The translations under genes and the position numbers were made by a program. Below the pieces are notes generated by a model that was not told the DNA's origin, made no database searches, and worked only from the letters and a program-made list of their open reading frames with translations. This document shows, one piece after another, positions 1 to 6,589 of a DNA stretch of 14,018 nt. Location: positions 1 to 14,018 of the forward strand of contig CANQFF010000022.1 in assembly GCA_947598345.1 (NCBI GenBank), given 5' to 3'. Positions within the stretch are counted from its first letter, which is position 1, and every line of letters begins with the position of its first letter. Source of the DNA: an uncultured Bacilli bacterium (GTDB lineage: Bacteria; Bacillota_I; Bacilli_A; RF39; UBA660).

Positions 1-121
1 AATATTATTTCAAACAAAGTTTACCTTTGTTTGTTATCTATATTACAAATCGGTAACATTTTAACTAATGTTTAACATATTTTTTAACTAAAACGGTTAA
101 TTTTTACTTTTATTTTACGAT
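1..121. other. Intergenic tail with small inverted repeats
   Basis: No gene is visible between the window edge and the stop codon of the DUF421 gene. A 9-bp perfect inverted repeat (11-19 with 25-33, 5-nt loop) lies near the edge. Two weaker AT-rich stems (5-6 bp, around 50-105) are built from repeated GTTAA/TTAAC words. On the - strand these follow the DUF421 stop codon, so the 9-bp stem may act as its transcription end, but it lacks a clean T tract. I therefore do not call it a terminator. Confidence 0.4.
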
Positions 122-844
122 TTATTCTAATATATCTTTTGATTTTTCATTAATATTTTTTTCATAAACAACAACTTTCTCATTTATATCTAGTGTAGCA
201 AGTAATATTTTTGATAAATCACTATAACCTTTCACTTTTAATTCCTTTAATAACCACTTTTCATCTTTATTCATATTTTCCAAATTTTTATGCATTATTT
301 TACTATCAATTATTATATTAGCACATAAACTTTCACTAGAAACTTTTATTTTCATATCTTGTGGCGTTAAAGGCCTATACTCAGGTTTAGGTAGTATACT
401 TAATTTTCCACTTGCTTCCATAACAGCATATTCAACTTGAGATAAATCAAAATATCCATTGCTCCTTATCTCTTCTAGCATATCATTAATATCAAATTTT
501 ACTTTTCTTAGATTTTTTTCAAGTATTTTACCATTTTGAATTATTATAGTTGGCGTTCCCATAAAAAATCTTCTAAGTGTAATACTTTTAATTGTAGCAT
601 ATGAAATCAAGTATGCAACTACACCAAATATTAATACAGCTACTATACCATTTATTTCATTGGATTCTAAATTTATAGTCATTTCAGCTGCAAAATTACC
701 TATTGATATACCTATTACATAATCAAAAAGAGATAATTGAGATACTTGTTTTTTACCCAACATTTTAGTAACTAAAAATAGAGTAATTAAAGAAGAAAGT
801 GCGCGCAAGGTTACATTACCTAACTCTGCAAAATCTATATTCAT
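122..844 (-). CDS. DUF421 / YetF-family membrane protein
   Basis: This 240-residue protein has the DUF421 (YetF/YkjA/YrbG) layout. Three N-terminal membrane segments (about residues 8-26, 40-58 and 65-85) are followed by a cytoplasmic YetF domain of roughly 140 residues. The family signature around the second helix is present: GKKQVSQLSLFDYVIGISIG at about 31-50. The cytoplasmic part holds the usual II-x-NGKI-x-xxNL and SQVEYAVMEASGKLS segments. The biochemical function is unknown. Some Bacillus relatives sit in the spore inner membrane, which would fit the spoIIR gene nearby, but that link is inference. The start is set by an AGGTGA ribosome binding site 4 nt upstream of ATG. The gene is last in the leftward series and has its own likely promoter just after the rpmE terminator. 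Confidence 0.88.
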   Translation of the reverse strand: MNIDFAELGNVTLRALSSLITLFLVTKMLGKKQVSQLSLFDYVIGISIGNFAAEMTINLESNEINGIVAVLIFGVVAYLISYATIKSITLRRFFMGTPTIIIQNGKILEKNLRKVKFDINDMLEEIRSNGYFDLSQVEYAVMEASGKLSILPKPEYRPLTPQDMKIKVSSESLCANIIIDSKIMHKNLENMNKDEKWLLKELKVKGYSDLSKILLATLDINEKVVVYEKNINEKSKDILE

Positions 845-860
845 ATTATCACCTAATGTT

Positions 861-890
861 ATTATTTACAAAATTTTCATATAAATACAA
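861..890 (-). promoter_or_regulatory. Probable sigma-A promoter of the DUF421 gene
   Basis: On the - strand a TTGTAT -35 box (890-885) is separated by 18 nt from AATAAT (866-861). The -10 box is only 6 nt from the AGGTGA ribosome binding site (854-849), so the predicted leader is about 10-12 nt. The -35 overlaps the T tract of the rpmE terminator. Confidence 0.45.
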
Positions 891-917
891 AAAAAGAAGC
901 TTTATTTTGCCTCTTTT
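889..917 (-). terminator. Intrinsic terminator of rpmE
   Basis: On the - strand, arms at 917-909 and 900-892 form a 9-bp stem with one G-U pair and an 8-nt loop, followed by a run of T (895-889). The rpmE stop codon (904-902) lies in the loop, so the hairpin overlaps the end of the gene. Confidence 0.75.
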
Positions 918-1120
918 GTAAATCCATATTTACGATTAAACTTTTCAACGCGTCCAGCTTTTGAAACAGCTATACCTTCTTTACCACCTTTATAAAAAGG
1001 GTGACATTTATCACATACTTCTAAATGTAAATCTTTTTTATTTGATTTAACAGTAAAAGTATTTCCGCAAGCACATTTTACTTCTGTTTCTACATATTCT
1101 GGATGAATACCTTTTTTCAT
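902..1120 (-). CDS. rpmE: 50S ribosomal protein L31, zinc-binding type
   Basis: This 72-residue L31 of the large ribosomal subunit has the normal length for the zinc-containing (C+) form. It starts with the typical MKKGIHPEY and carries the four zinc ligands C16, C18, C36 and C39 (CAC near the start, CDKCHPFY in the middle). The family ending RVEKFNRKYG is also present. Because the cysteines are intact this is the zinc-replete paralogue; the C- form (YtiA type) is not in the window. The start follows a very strong GGGAGGAG ribosome binding site. The gene has its own good promoter and a terminator overlapping its stop codon, so it is a one-gene unit. A small hairpin sits directly upstream of the ribosome binding site and may regulate it. 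Confidence 0.97.
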   Translation of the reverse strand: MKKGIHPEYVETEVKCACGNTFTVKSNKKDLHLEVCDKCHPFYKGGKEGIAVSKAGRVEKFNRKYGFTKEAK

Positions 1121-1137
1121 TTTTCTCTCCTCCCGCC

Positions 1138-1157
1138 ATGACTTATATTAAAGCCAT
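1138..1157 (-). promoter_or_regulatory. Hairpin in the rpmE leader, candidate L31 autoregulatory element
   Basis: In the - strand transcript, 7-nt arms (1157-1151 and 1144-1138) pair with one G-U and a 6-nt loop. The GGGAGGAG ribosome binding site follows within a few nucleotides. Ribosomal-protein leaders of this type, including ones for L31 in Firmicutes, are known to bind their own product. Assignment to that class is inference from position only. Confidence 0.3.
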
Positions 1158-1177
1158 AGAAATTTAATTACTTACAT

Positions 1178-1206
1178 AGTTTATCAAATTATTTAAAAAT
1201 TTGCAA
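1178..1206 (-). promoter_or_regulatory. Promoter of rpmE
   Basis: On the - strand, TTGCAA (1206-1201) is followed after exactly 17 nt by TAAACT (1183-1178). A TGA directly before it makes an extended -10. The predicted leader is about 50 nt and includes the hairpin next to the ribosome binding site. Confidence 0.7.
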
Positions 1207-1260
1207 GTATTTTTGAATTGTTTATTAATAATATGTAAGATTTTATTAATTATACATTTT

Positions 1261-1284
1261 AAAAGAAAAACGACGCTTGTCGTT
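1261..1284 (-). terminator. Intrinsic terminator of the BI-1 family gene
   Basis: On the - strand, AACGAC and GTCGTT (1284-1279 with 1274-1269) enclose a 4-nt loop and run into TTTCTTTT (1268-1261). The first arm overlaps the stop codon of the gene (1285-1283). Confidence 0.8.
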
Positions 1285-1930
1285 AATTATCATTTTTTCC
1301 AAATAGTTGTAGTAATCTTAGGAAAATATTTATAAAGTCTAAATACAATTCTAATGCTCCATATATAGCTAAATTATCCTCATTTGGTATCATATAAAGA
1401 TTTCTTTTTATTACTTGAACATCATAAGCAACATATATTATAAATATTATAAGTGCGATTATCGTTATTCCTAAATCAAAGCCTTCACTTCCTATAAATA
1501 TGTTTATTATGCTACATATTATAATACCTAATAAAGCCATAAATAGATATACACCTATTTTTGTTAAATCCATTTTTGTAAAATGACCTAGTAAAGCAAA
1601 AATCAAAAATAATATTGCCGTTACTCCGAAAACATACATTATTGACATTAAATTATATAATACAAATACTGATGAAAAAGTAAGGCCTGTTATAAAGGAA
1701 TATAAACAAAATAATATCTTTGCAGTCGTAGGCTGCATTTTCCTTATTCTAGCACTTAGTAATATAACCACTACTAATTCAACGATAATGAGTAAAATAT
1801 AGTATTTTGAAAATACATTATATAACATATTCTCATTTATTGATACATAATATCCTACTCCAAATGTAATAGCTAAACCTATAAACATCCAAAAGAATAC
1901 TTTAGAAAAAATATTTTTATCTTGTAACAT
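1283..1930 (-). CDS. Bax inhibitor-1 / YccA-family membrane protein
   Basis: An integral membrane protein of about 215 residues with seven hydrophobic segments, in the BI-1/YccA (UPF0005) family whose bacterial model is YetJ of Bacillus subtilis, a pH-sensitive Ca2+ leak channel. The family signatures are clear: GLTFSSVF in the third helix region, FGVTAILFLIFALLG, TKMDLTKIG, IYVAYDVQVIK and LYLDFINIFLRLL near the C-terminus. The aspartates in YDVQ and LYLDF (about residues 170 and 198) match the di-aspartyl pH sensor of YetJ. An in-frame TTG lies four codons upstream (1942), but it sits inside the ribosome binding site (GGGTGG, then TAAA before ATG), so the ATG at 1930 is the better start. 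Its physiological role here is unknown. Confidence 0.88.
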   Translation of the reverse strand: MLQDKNIFSKVFFWMFIGLAITFGVGYYVSINENMLYNVFSKYYILLIIVELVVVILLSARIRKMQPTTAKILFCLYSFITGLTFSSVFVLYNLMSIMYVFGVTAILFLIFALLGHFTKMDLTKIGVYLFMALLGIIICSIINIFIGSEGFDLGITIIALIIFIIYVAYDVQVIKRNLYMIPNEDNLAIYGALELYLDFINIFLRLLQLFGKNDN

Positions 1931-1946
1931 TTTACCACCCAATCTA

Positions 1947-1975
1947 ATTATATAACATTTTTTTCATTTAGTAAA
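1947..1975 (-). promoter_or_regulatory. Probable promoter of the BI-1 family gene
   Basis: On the - strand, TTTACT (1975-1970), inside the last codons of the SGNH gene, is followed by a 17-nt spacer and a perfect TATAAT (1952-1947). The -10 is 6 nt from the GGGTGG ribosome binding site, giving a predicted leader of about 10 nt. Confidence 0.5.
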
Positions 1976-2611
1976 GTTCAATATCTTATCCGTTATATAT
2001 GAATATCCATCATTTGTAGGATATATACCGGTTATTATATAGTTATTTAATTCACTTATATCAACATATTTTATTTTATTTTTTATACATATATTTCTTA
2101 ATCTTTCATTAGCATAACTTATTATTTCTTCATTATTTATAATATTATAGAAACTTAAAAAATATATGTCATCTTTATTATACTTTCTAATTAACTGAAG
2201 TAAATTATCTATATCTTTTAAAAGTTCATCGATATAGTCATAATTAATATTTTTTTTATAAATTATATCATTCATACCTATTGAAAGCGTTATTAAATTA
2301 GCCTTTATCAATAGATTTTGAAGTTTATAATTTTTATTATTATAGTTAACTGTTTTATTATAAGTTATATCGTTTAAAAGATCCATTGTTCTATAATCAT
2401 CATAAAAAGAATAATTTACATAGTTATCTAGATTATTTTTATAATAATTTTTAATATTATTACTATAATTATTATCTACATTATCGAAATTATTTATACC
2501 ATATGATAAGTGATCACCTATTGATACATAATATATATTTTCACTTATATTAAAATAATATATTAAAAAAACTACTAAAAAAACTATAATTGTCAATAAT
2601 ATTTTTTTCAT
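1964..2611 (-). CDS. SGNH/GDSL-hydrolase-fold protein with altered catalytic residues
   Basis: This 215-residue protein has an N-terminal membrane anchor or signal sequence (residues 4-20) and an extracytoplasmic domain with SGNH-hydrolase blocks. Block I reads YVSIGDHLSYG, with His34 where the nucleophilic Ser of GDS is expected. Block III is intact (LSIGMNDI, Asn114). Block V reads GIYPTNDGY, with Tyr197 in place of the catalytic His and Thr194 in place of the Asp of DxxHP. The oxyanion Gly of block II is also not evident. The fold is thus recognisable but the Ser-Asp-His triad appears lost, suggesting a binding or structural role, or an unorthodox chemistry. Residues 39-95 are exceptionally Asn/Tyr rich, reflecting strong AT bias. 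It follows murA after a terminator, with GAGGT upstream of ATG and no separate promoter seen. Confidence 0.72.
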   Translation of the reverse strand: MKKILLTIIVFLVVFLIYYFNISENIYYVSIGDHLSYGINNFDNVDNNYSNNIKNYYKNNLDNYVNYSFYDDYRTMDLLNDITYNKTVNYNNKNYKLQNLLIKANLITLSIGMNDIIYKKNINYDYIDELLKDIDNLLQLIRKYNKDDIYFLSFYNIINNEEIISYANERLRNICIKNKIKYVDISELNNYIITGIYPTNDGYSYITDKILNFTK

Positions 2612-2622
2612 TTTTACCTCAC

Positions 2623-2644
2623 AAAAAAAGTAGCTTAGCTACTT
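2623..2644 (-). terminator. Intrinsic terminator between murA and the SGNH gene
   Basis: On the - strand, AAGTAGC and GCTACTT (2644-2638 with 2634-2628) form a 7-bp perfect stem with a 3-nt loop, followed by five more T. It begins 2 nt after the murA stop codon. The SGNH ribosome binding site follows the T tract almost at once, so that gene appears to depend on read-through. Confidence 0.8.
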
Positions 2645-2646
2645 AA

Positions 2647-3900
2647 TTATATTTCCTCTAATGAGATTTTAGCACCTACATCGGTTAATTTTTCTATTAT
2701 ATTTTCATATCCTCTTAAAACATGTTCTATATCTTTTATCGTGGTTGTTCCTTTAGCAATAAGCGCTGCCAAAATAAGACAAGCGCCAGCTCTTAAATCT
2801 GTAGCTGTTACTTTTGCTCCTTTTAATTTTGTTGGACCTTTTATCTTTAATTTTTTACCACTTATTTTTATATTAGCACCCATTTTATTCAAATATGGAA
2901 CATTTTGAAATCTATTTTCATATATGGTTTCTTCTATTTGTGATAATCCATTACACTGAGTTAAAAGTGTTGTTATAGGTTGTTGAAGATCCGTTGGAAA
3001 GCCTGGATATCCTAGTGTTTTTAGATTTACTGGTTTTAATTTATCACATTTATTAATAACTATATTATCTTTACCTATAGTCATTTTTACTCCCATTTCT
3101 CTTAATTTTAAAGTTAATGATTCTATGTGTTCTGGAATTATATTTTCTATTTTTAAATTATCTCCTAAAAGCGCTCCCGCTATTACATAAGTACCTGTTT
3201 CTATTCTATCTGGAATTACCTCTGTAAAGCATCCTTTTAAACTTTCAACTCCTTTTATCCTTATTTCACTTGTCCCAGCACCTGTAATTCTAGCTCCCAT
3301 GTTATTTAAAAATGTAGCCACATTTACTATTTCTGGTTCTTTTGCGGCATTCTCAATTATAGTTAATCCTTTAGCTCTAGAAGCAACAAGCATCGTATTA
3401 ATCGTTGCTCCTACACTTGGCATATCTAAATATACATGGCCACCTTTTAATTCCTCAGCTGATATCACAAATTTATTATCTTTCTCAACTACAGTCGCAC
3501 CAAGTTCTTTAAAACCTTTAAGTGTCTGATCAATAGGTCTTGCCCCTATTTTACATCCACCTGGAAAATACATTTCTACATATTTATATTTGCCTAAAAG
3601 AGCAGACATAAAATAATAAGAGGCTCTTAATTTACTAGAAACTTCCTTTGGAATCATTTTATTTTTTATAGATCTAGGATCTATTGTCATTATTCCATCT
3701 TTAAATTCAACTTTTGCACCTAAATATTTTAATATTTCATCAAGTGCATCTATATCAGAAATGGCTGGAATATTATCTATTTTTACTATATCATCAGCTA
3801 AAATTGAAGCTGGTATTAAAGCAACTGCACTATTTTTTGCTCCACTTATTTTTATAGTACCACTTAATATATTCCCTCCACATACTTTTATCTGTTTCAT
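2647..3900 (-). CDS. murA: UDP-N-acetylglucosamine 1-carboxyvinyltransferase (MurZ/MurA2 type)
   Basis: This cytosolic enzyme carries out the first committed step of peptidoglycan synthesis, transferring enolpyruvate from phosphoenolpyruvate to UDP-GlcNAc. Its 417 residues match the full family length. Lys22-Asn23 in SGAKNSAVALIPA bind substrate. The flexible loop FPGGCKIGARPIDQ carries the catalytic Cys116, the residue alkylated by fosfomycin, so the protein is predicted to be fosfomycin-sensitive. TDLRAGACLILAAL near the C-terminus holds the conserved Arg of the active site. Segments such as KLRASYYFMSALLG, SVGATINTML and GAGTSEIRI look closer to the Bacillus MurZ (MurAB) paralogue than to MurAA. 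A GGAGG ribosome binding site sets the start. The gene has its own promoter, a structured leader and a terminator. In Bacillus and Listeria murZ lies close to rho and rpmE; here rpmE is three genes on and rho is absent. Confidence 0.97.
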   Translation of the reverse strand: MKQIKVCGGNILSGTIKISGAKNSAVALIPASILADDIVKIDNIPAISDIDALDEILKYLGAKVEFKDGIMTIDPRSIKNKMIPKEVSSKLRASYYFMSALLGKYKYVEMYFPGGCKIGARPIDQTLKGFKELGATVVEKDNKFVISAEELKGGHVYLDMPSVGATINTMLVASRAKGLTIIENAAKEPEIVNVATFLNNMGARITGAGTSEIRIKGVESLKGCFTEVIPDRIETGTYVIAGALLGDNLKIENIIPEHIESLTLKLREMGVKMTIGKDNIVINKCDKLKPVNLKTLGYPGFPTDLQQPITTLLTQCNGLSQIEETIYENRFQNVPYLNKMGANIKISGKKLKIKGPTKLKGAKVTATDLRAGACLILAALIAKGTTTIKDIEHVLRGYENIIEKLTDVGAKISLEEI

Positions 3901-3909
3901 AATACCTCC

Positions 3910-3962
3910 AAGACTATTATATTTTATGTTTTTAACCTAAAACGGTGTATTAACATAGTCTT
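3910..3962 (-). promoter_or_regulatory. Long-range inverted repeat spanning the murA leader
   Basis: On the - strand, AAGACTAT at the predicted transcript 5' end (3962-3955) is perfectly complementary to ATAGTCTT (3917-3910), which touches the GGAGG ribosome binding site of murA. The stem closes almost the whole leader. An effect on translation or mRNA stability is inferred, not shown. Confidence 0.35.
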
Positions 3963-3967
3963 TTATA

Positions 3968-3976
3968 ATTATAGCA
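3968..3976 (-). promoter_or_regulatory. Extended -10 promoter of murA
   Basis: On the - strand TGCTATAAT is a perfect -10 hexamer with the extended TGn element. No good -35 hexamer lies 16-18 nt upstream, as is common for extended -10 promoters. It would start transcription near 3961. Confidence 0.6.
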
Positions 3977-4022
3977 CAGATTTAAGTAAGTATCTACTTT
4001 TTGTTTTTATAATAAATTTACT

Positions 4023-4550
4023 TTACAAAAATATAAATCCTAATACTATTAGACCTACTCCCCCCAATATTGTAGCTAATTTACCTATAAGTTTACTTAA
4101 TTTATTTCCTAATATTAGTCCAATATATGTAAAAATTAAACTAACTATAGAAAAAATAGAAGAACATAAAAGTACATTGTTATTTATATTATATATACCT
4201 ATACCAACTGAAAAACTATCTATACTAACTGCAAATCCAAATAAAATCATTTCATATATTTTCATTTTTTTTACTTTTTCTTCTTTTTTAAAACTTTCTA
4301 TTATCATATCTAAACCTATAAATATAAATATTAAAAGCGTTATTATATCCTCATCTACTGGGAGCAACTTCAATATAAAATTTCCAATAAGCATACCTAT
4401 TATCGGCATAAAAAAATGATATATCCCTACTATAATTGATAATATTTTTATTTCTTTTTTTGTTAAAGAAATCGTTCCATATGCAAGTGATAAGGAAAAT
4501 GCATCCATACTTAAACTTACTGCAATAAAAAAAATAAGTATTATATTCAT
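4023..4550 (-). CDS. mntP: Putative manganese efflux pump, MntP family
   Basis: This 175-residue, six-helix membrane protein is built from two DUF204 repeats. The first repeat has SLSMDAFSLSLAYG with Asp16, at the same position as the essential Asp16 of Escherichia coli MntP. The second has AVSIDSFSVGIGI with Asp111. FIFIGLDMIIESF (about 75-87) at the end of the third helix is also typical. The family exports Mn2+ to prevent manganese intoxication. The distantly related sporulation protein YtaF shares the DUF204 domain, but the YHFFMPIIGMLIG segment and length fit MntP better. No yybP-ykoY manganese riboswitch is visible upstream. The gene starts 31 nt after spoIIR with an AGGTGA ribosome binding site and is probably cotranscribed with it. 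Confidence 0.88.
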   Translation of the reverse strand: MNIILIFFIAVSLSMDAFSLSLAYGTISLTKKEIKILSIIVGIYHFFMPIIGMLIGNFILKLLPVDEDIITLLIFIFIGLDMIIESFKKEEKVKKMKIYEMILFGFAVSIDSFSVGIGIYNINNNVLLCSSIFSIVSLIFTYIGLILGNKLSKLIGKLATILGGVGLIVLGFIFL

Positions 4551-4581
4551 AGTTTCACCTATAAAATAATACTCATTATTT

Positions 4582-5112
4582 TTAAAAATATTTATTTATT
4601 ATAGTTTTAATCATTGTAGTATATTCGACATCTGTTGTATTTGTCTGTTCTACTTCTATCATACAAAGAGGAGGAAAAAGTACACACCACCAGTTGTCTC
4701 CAAGTCCTTCTCCAAGTGTAACTACCAAGGATTCATAGTAACCTTCATCGTATATTATACCCTTATATTCTTTCTTAGGAAAGTAATTTAATCCAAAATT
4801 AACTGTAAATGGTAATTTATAATTTTCTTTTTGTAAAATTGTGTAAATATTGGACTGTAATTTATCTAGATTACTAGTTATAAGTGTTCTTGCTTCATTT
4901 ACATTTTTAGCATTATTTAATAAATTATACATATCTTGTTCTAATGTATCTTTAACTTTTAATTTTACTTTTTGATCATAATCTGAATTTGAATTAGCTA
5001 CTACTCTTATTCTTATTGCATCATCTGGTATAATATCATTTACTGCGATTACATTACCTATTAACATATATGTTATAATGATTGCGATAAACGCAAATAT
5101 TATTTTTTTCAT
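4582..5112 (-). CDS. spoIIR: Stage II sporulation protein R
   Basis: This 176-residue protein matches SpoIIR along its whole length. It has an N-terminal signal or anchor helix (about residues 3-22), then IIPDDAIRIRVVANSNS, KVKLKVKD and the hallmark EGLGDNWWCVLFPPLC near residue 145. In endospore formers SpoIIR is made in the forespore under sigma F, is secreted into the space between the two membranes and triggers SpoIIGA to cleave pro-sigma E in the mother cell. Here the C-terminal tail ends about 25 residues after the core motif, shorter than in many homologues. A GTG three codons upstream (5121) is part of the AGGTGA ribosome binding site, so the ATG at 5112 is preferred. It follows the ung terminator and probably has its own promoter; mntP lies just downstream. 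Confidence 0.93.
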   Translation of the reverse strand: MKKIIFAFIAIIITYMLIGNVIAVNDIIPDDAIRIRVVANSNSDYDQKVKLKVKDTLEQDMYNLLNNAKNVNEARTLITSNLDKLQSNIYTILQKENYKLPFTVNFGLNYFPKKEYKGIIYDEGYYESLVVTLGEGLGDNWWCVLFPPLCMIEVEQTNTTDVEYTTMIKTIINKYF

Positions 5113-5128
5113 TTTTATCACCTATTTA

Positions 5129-5156
5129 ATATTGAACAAAAATATTTTTTTTATAC
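5129..5156 (-). promoter_or_regulatory. Possible spoIIR promoter (weak sigma-F-like)
   Basis: On the - strand GTATA (5156-5152) matches the sigma-F -35 core, and GTTCAATAT (5137-5129) lies 14 nt further on. The second element fits the sigma-F -10 only partly. The same bases can be read as a poor sigma-A promoter (TTGTAT, then CAATAT at 18 nt), so this is a position marker rather than a firm call. Confidence 0.25.
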
Positions 5157-5192
5157 AAAAAAACAAGAAATATTACCATTTTATTTCTTGTT
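5157..5192 (-). terminator. Intrinsic terminator after ung
   Basis: On the - strand, a 10-bp perfect stem (5192-5183 with 5171-5162) with an 11-nt loop runs into a T tract (5161-5157). The upstream arm lies within the last ung codons and the stop codon is in the loop. It closes the uvrB - yvlD - lgt - ung run of genes. Confidence 0.85.
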
Positions 5193-5823
5193 TGTTCATT
5201 TCTTTTAAATATTCATTTATTTTACTAAAAGGTTTACTTCCAAAAAATCCACGATTTGCTGAAAGCGGAGATGGATGAACGGATTCTATTATTTTATGTC
5301 TACTGTTTGTTATAAATTCCTTTTTACTTCTCGCATAACTTCCCCAAAGAACAAATATGACGGGGTCTTCTCTTTCATTTAATTTAGAAATAATTGTATC
5401 TGTAAATATTTCCCATCCTTTATCTTTATGAGATAAGGGTCTATCTTTAATTACCGTCATTATAGAATTTAAAAGTAAAATACCCTCTTTAGCCCAATCT
5501 GTTAAATCACTTTTTGTTCTTTTAATTCCTAAATCATTATATAATTCTTTAAAGATATTTAAAAGTGAAGGAGGCATTTGAACACCCTCTTTTACGGAAA
5601 ATGAAAGTCCATGGGCTTCTTTTAAACCGTGGTAAGGATCTTGTCCAAGTATTACAACCTTTACATCATCATAATCTGTAAATCTTAGTGCATCAAAAAT
5701 ATTTTGATATGGTGGGAATACTACTTTTGTCTTATATTCATTTTTTACAAATATTCCTAAATTTCTAAAATAATCTTTTTTAAACTCGTCTTTTAGTACT
5801 ATATCCCATTTTTTGTTTATCAT
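5173..5823 (-). CDS. ung: Uracil-DNA glycosylase, family 1
   Basis: Ung removes uracil from DNA in the first step of base-excision repair. The 216 residues cover the full family-1 enzyme. The water-activating loop VVILGQDPYHG carries catalytic Asp62. ILLLNSIMTV supplies the uracil-binding Asn. HPSPLSANRGFFGS carries catalytic His183 and the DNA-intercalation loop. The N-terminal WDIVLKDEFKKDYF aligns with the start of the Bacillus enzyme, which supports the ATG at 5823. That start overlaps the 3' end of lgt by 44 nt, with AGAGG about 8 nt upstream inside lgt, so translation is probably coupled to lgt. The stop codon lies inside the terminator hairpin. Confidence 0.97.
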   Translation of the reverse strand: MINKKWDIVLKDEFKKDYFRNLGIFVKNEYKTKVVFPPYQNIFDALRFTDYDDVKVVILGQDPYHGLKEAHGLSFSVKEGVQMPPSLLNIFKELYNDLGIKRTKSDLTDWAKEGILLLNSIMTVIKDRPLSHKDKGWEIFTDTIISKLNEREDPVIFVLWGSYARSKKEFITNSRHKIIESVHPSPLSANRGFFGSKPFSKINEYLKEMNKQEIKW

Positions 5824-6589
5824 CTTTCTTACCTCTAAAACATTGTTTTATTATTATATATGCACCTATTATTATCATAATTATTGATACTAACTGAGCT
5901 ACTTTTAAATTTAAAAACATTAAACTATCTGTTCTTAATCCTTCTATTAAAAATCTAACAACACCATAACATATAAGATATATAGATATTATAAGTCCTG
6001 GTTTGTTTTGTTTTTTTCTTATTATTAATAAAATTATAAATATAATTAAACACCCTAATGATTCATATAAAAATGTTGGATGATGGTATGCTTGATCTAT
6101 GTACATGCCGTCTATTATAAATTTTGGTATGTGCAACTCCTGTAATCTATAAAGTGTTGTTGCTGACCCATATGCCTCACCATTGAAAAAGTTTCCCCAT
6201 CTTCCAATTGCTTGACCTAAAGCTAATGCAGGTGCGAATATATCAAGTATTTCTAATAAATTTAGTTTATTTTTCTTTGTATAAAAATATAAAAATATGA
6301 AACTAGCTATAATACCGCCGTGTATAGCAAGTCCACCTTCCCATACTTTTAATATATCAATTAAATTTTTACCGTAATAGTCAAGATTAAACAAACAGTA
6401 ATATAATCTCGCACCTATTAGTGAAAATATTATTAAATAGAAACACATATCTGATACTATAGTTAATTTTATATTTTTTTTCTTACATTCTTTTAATACA
6501 AGAAAATATCCAATTATAAAAGCTAATAGTATTAATAATGAATACCACCTAATTTGTATAAAACCAAAATCAAATATAATAGGATTCAT
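5780..6589 (-). CDS. lgt: Prolipoprotein diacylglyceryl transferase
   Basis: Lgt attaches diacylglycerol from phosphatidylglycerol to the lipobox cysteine of prolipoproteins in the cytoplasmic membrane. The 269-residue protein has seven membrane segments. Key motifs are IRWYSLLIL near the N-terminus, GARLYYCLF, LAIHGG with His90 and GQAIGRWGNFFNGEAYG with Arg130. The last matches the Lgt signature and the essential Arg of the E. coli enzyme. TFLYESLGCL and GLRTDSLMF complete the pattern. The ATG overlaps the TGA of the YvlD-like gene by 4 bp, with AAGGAAGG as ribosome binding site, so the two are translationally coupled. In Bacillus and Listeria yvlD and lgt are also close, but with hprK between them; hprK is missing here. 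Confidence 0.97.
   Translation of the reverse strand: MNPIIFDFGFIQIRWYSLLILLAFIIGYFLVLKECKKKNIKLTIVSDMCFYLIIFSLIGARLYYCLFNLDYYGKNLIDILKVWEGGLAIHGGIIASFIFLYFYTKKNKLNLLEILDIFAPALALGQAIGRWGNFFNGEAYGSATTLYRLQELHIPKFIIDGMYIDQAYHHPTFLYESLGCLIIFIILLIIRKKQNKPGLIISIYLICYGVVRFLIEGLRTDSLMFLNLKVAQLVSIIMIIIGAYIIIKQCFRGKKDDKQKMGYSTKRRV

Noticed and set aside
3299..3529. Rightward open frame of 76 codons inside murA
   Set aside because: It is fully antisense to a certain gene, with no ribosome binding site or recognisable product. The same holds for the rightward frames inside mntP, uvrB, the ATPase and the ung-spoIIR junction.
86..3950. Shared word ACCGTTTTAG followed by (G)TTAAAAA near 80-100 and 3930-3948 (- strand)
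   Set aside because: A match of this length is expected by chance in AT-rich DNA of this size, and the two contexts (tail after the DUF421 gene, murA leader) have nothing else in common.
6586..6589. Genetic code 4 (TGA as tryptophan), as in Mollicutes
   Set aside because: Tryptophan is encoded by TGG (for example the WW of spoIIR), and the one TGA here ends the YvlD-like gene in a standard ATGA overlap with lgt.
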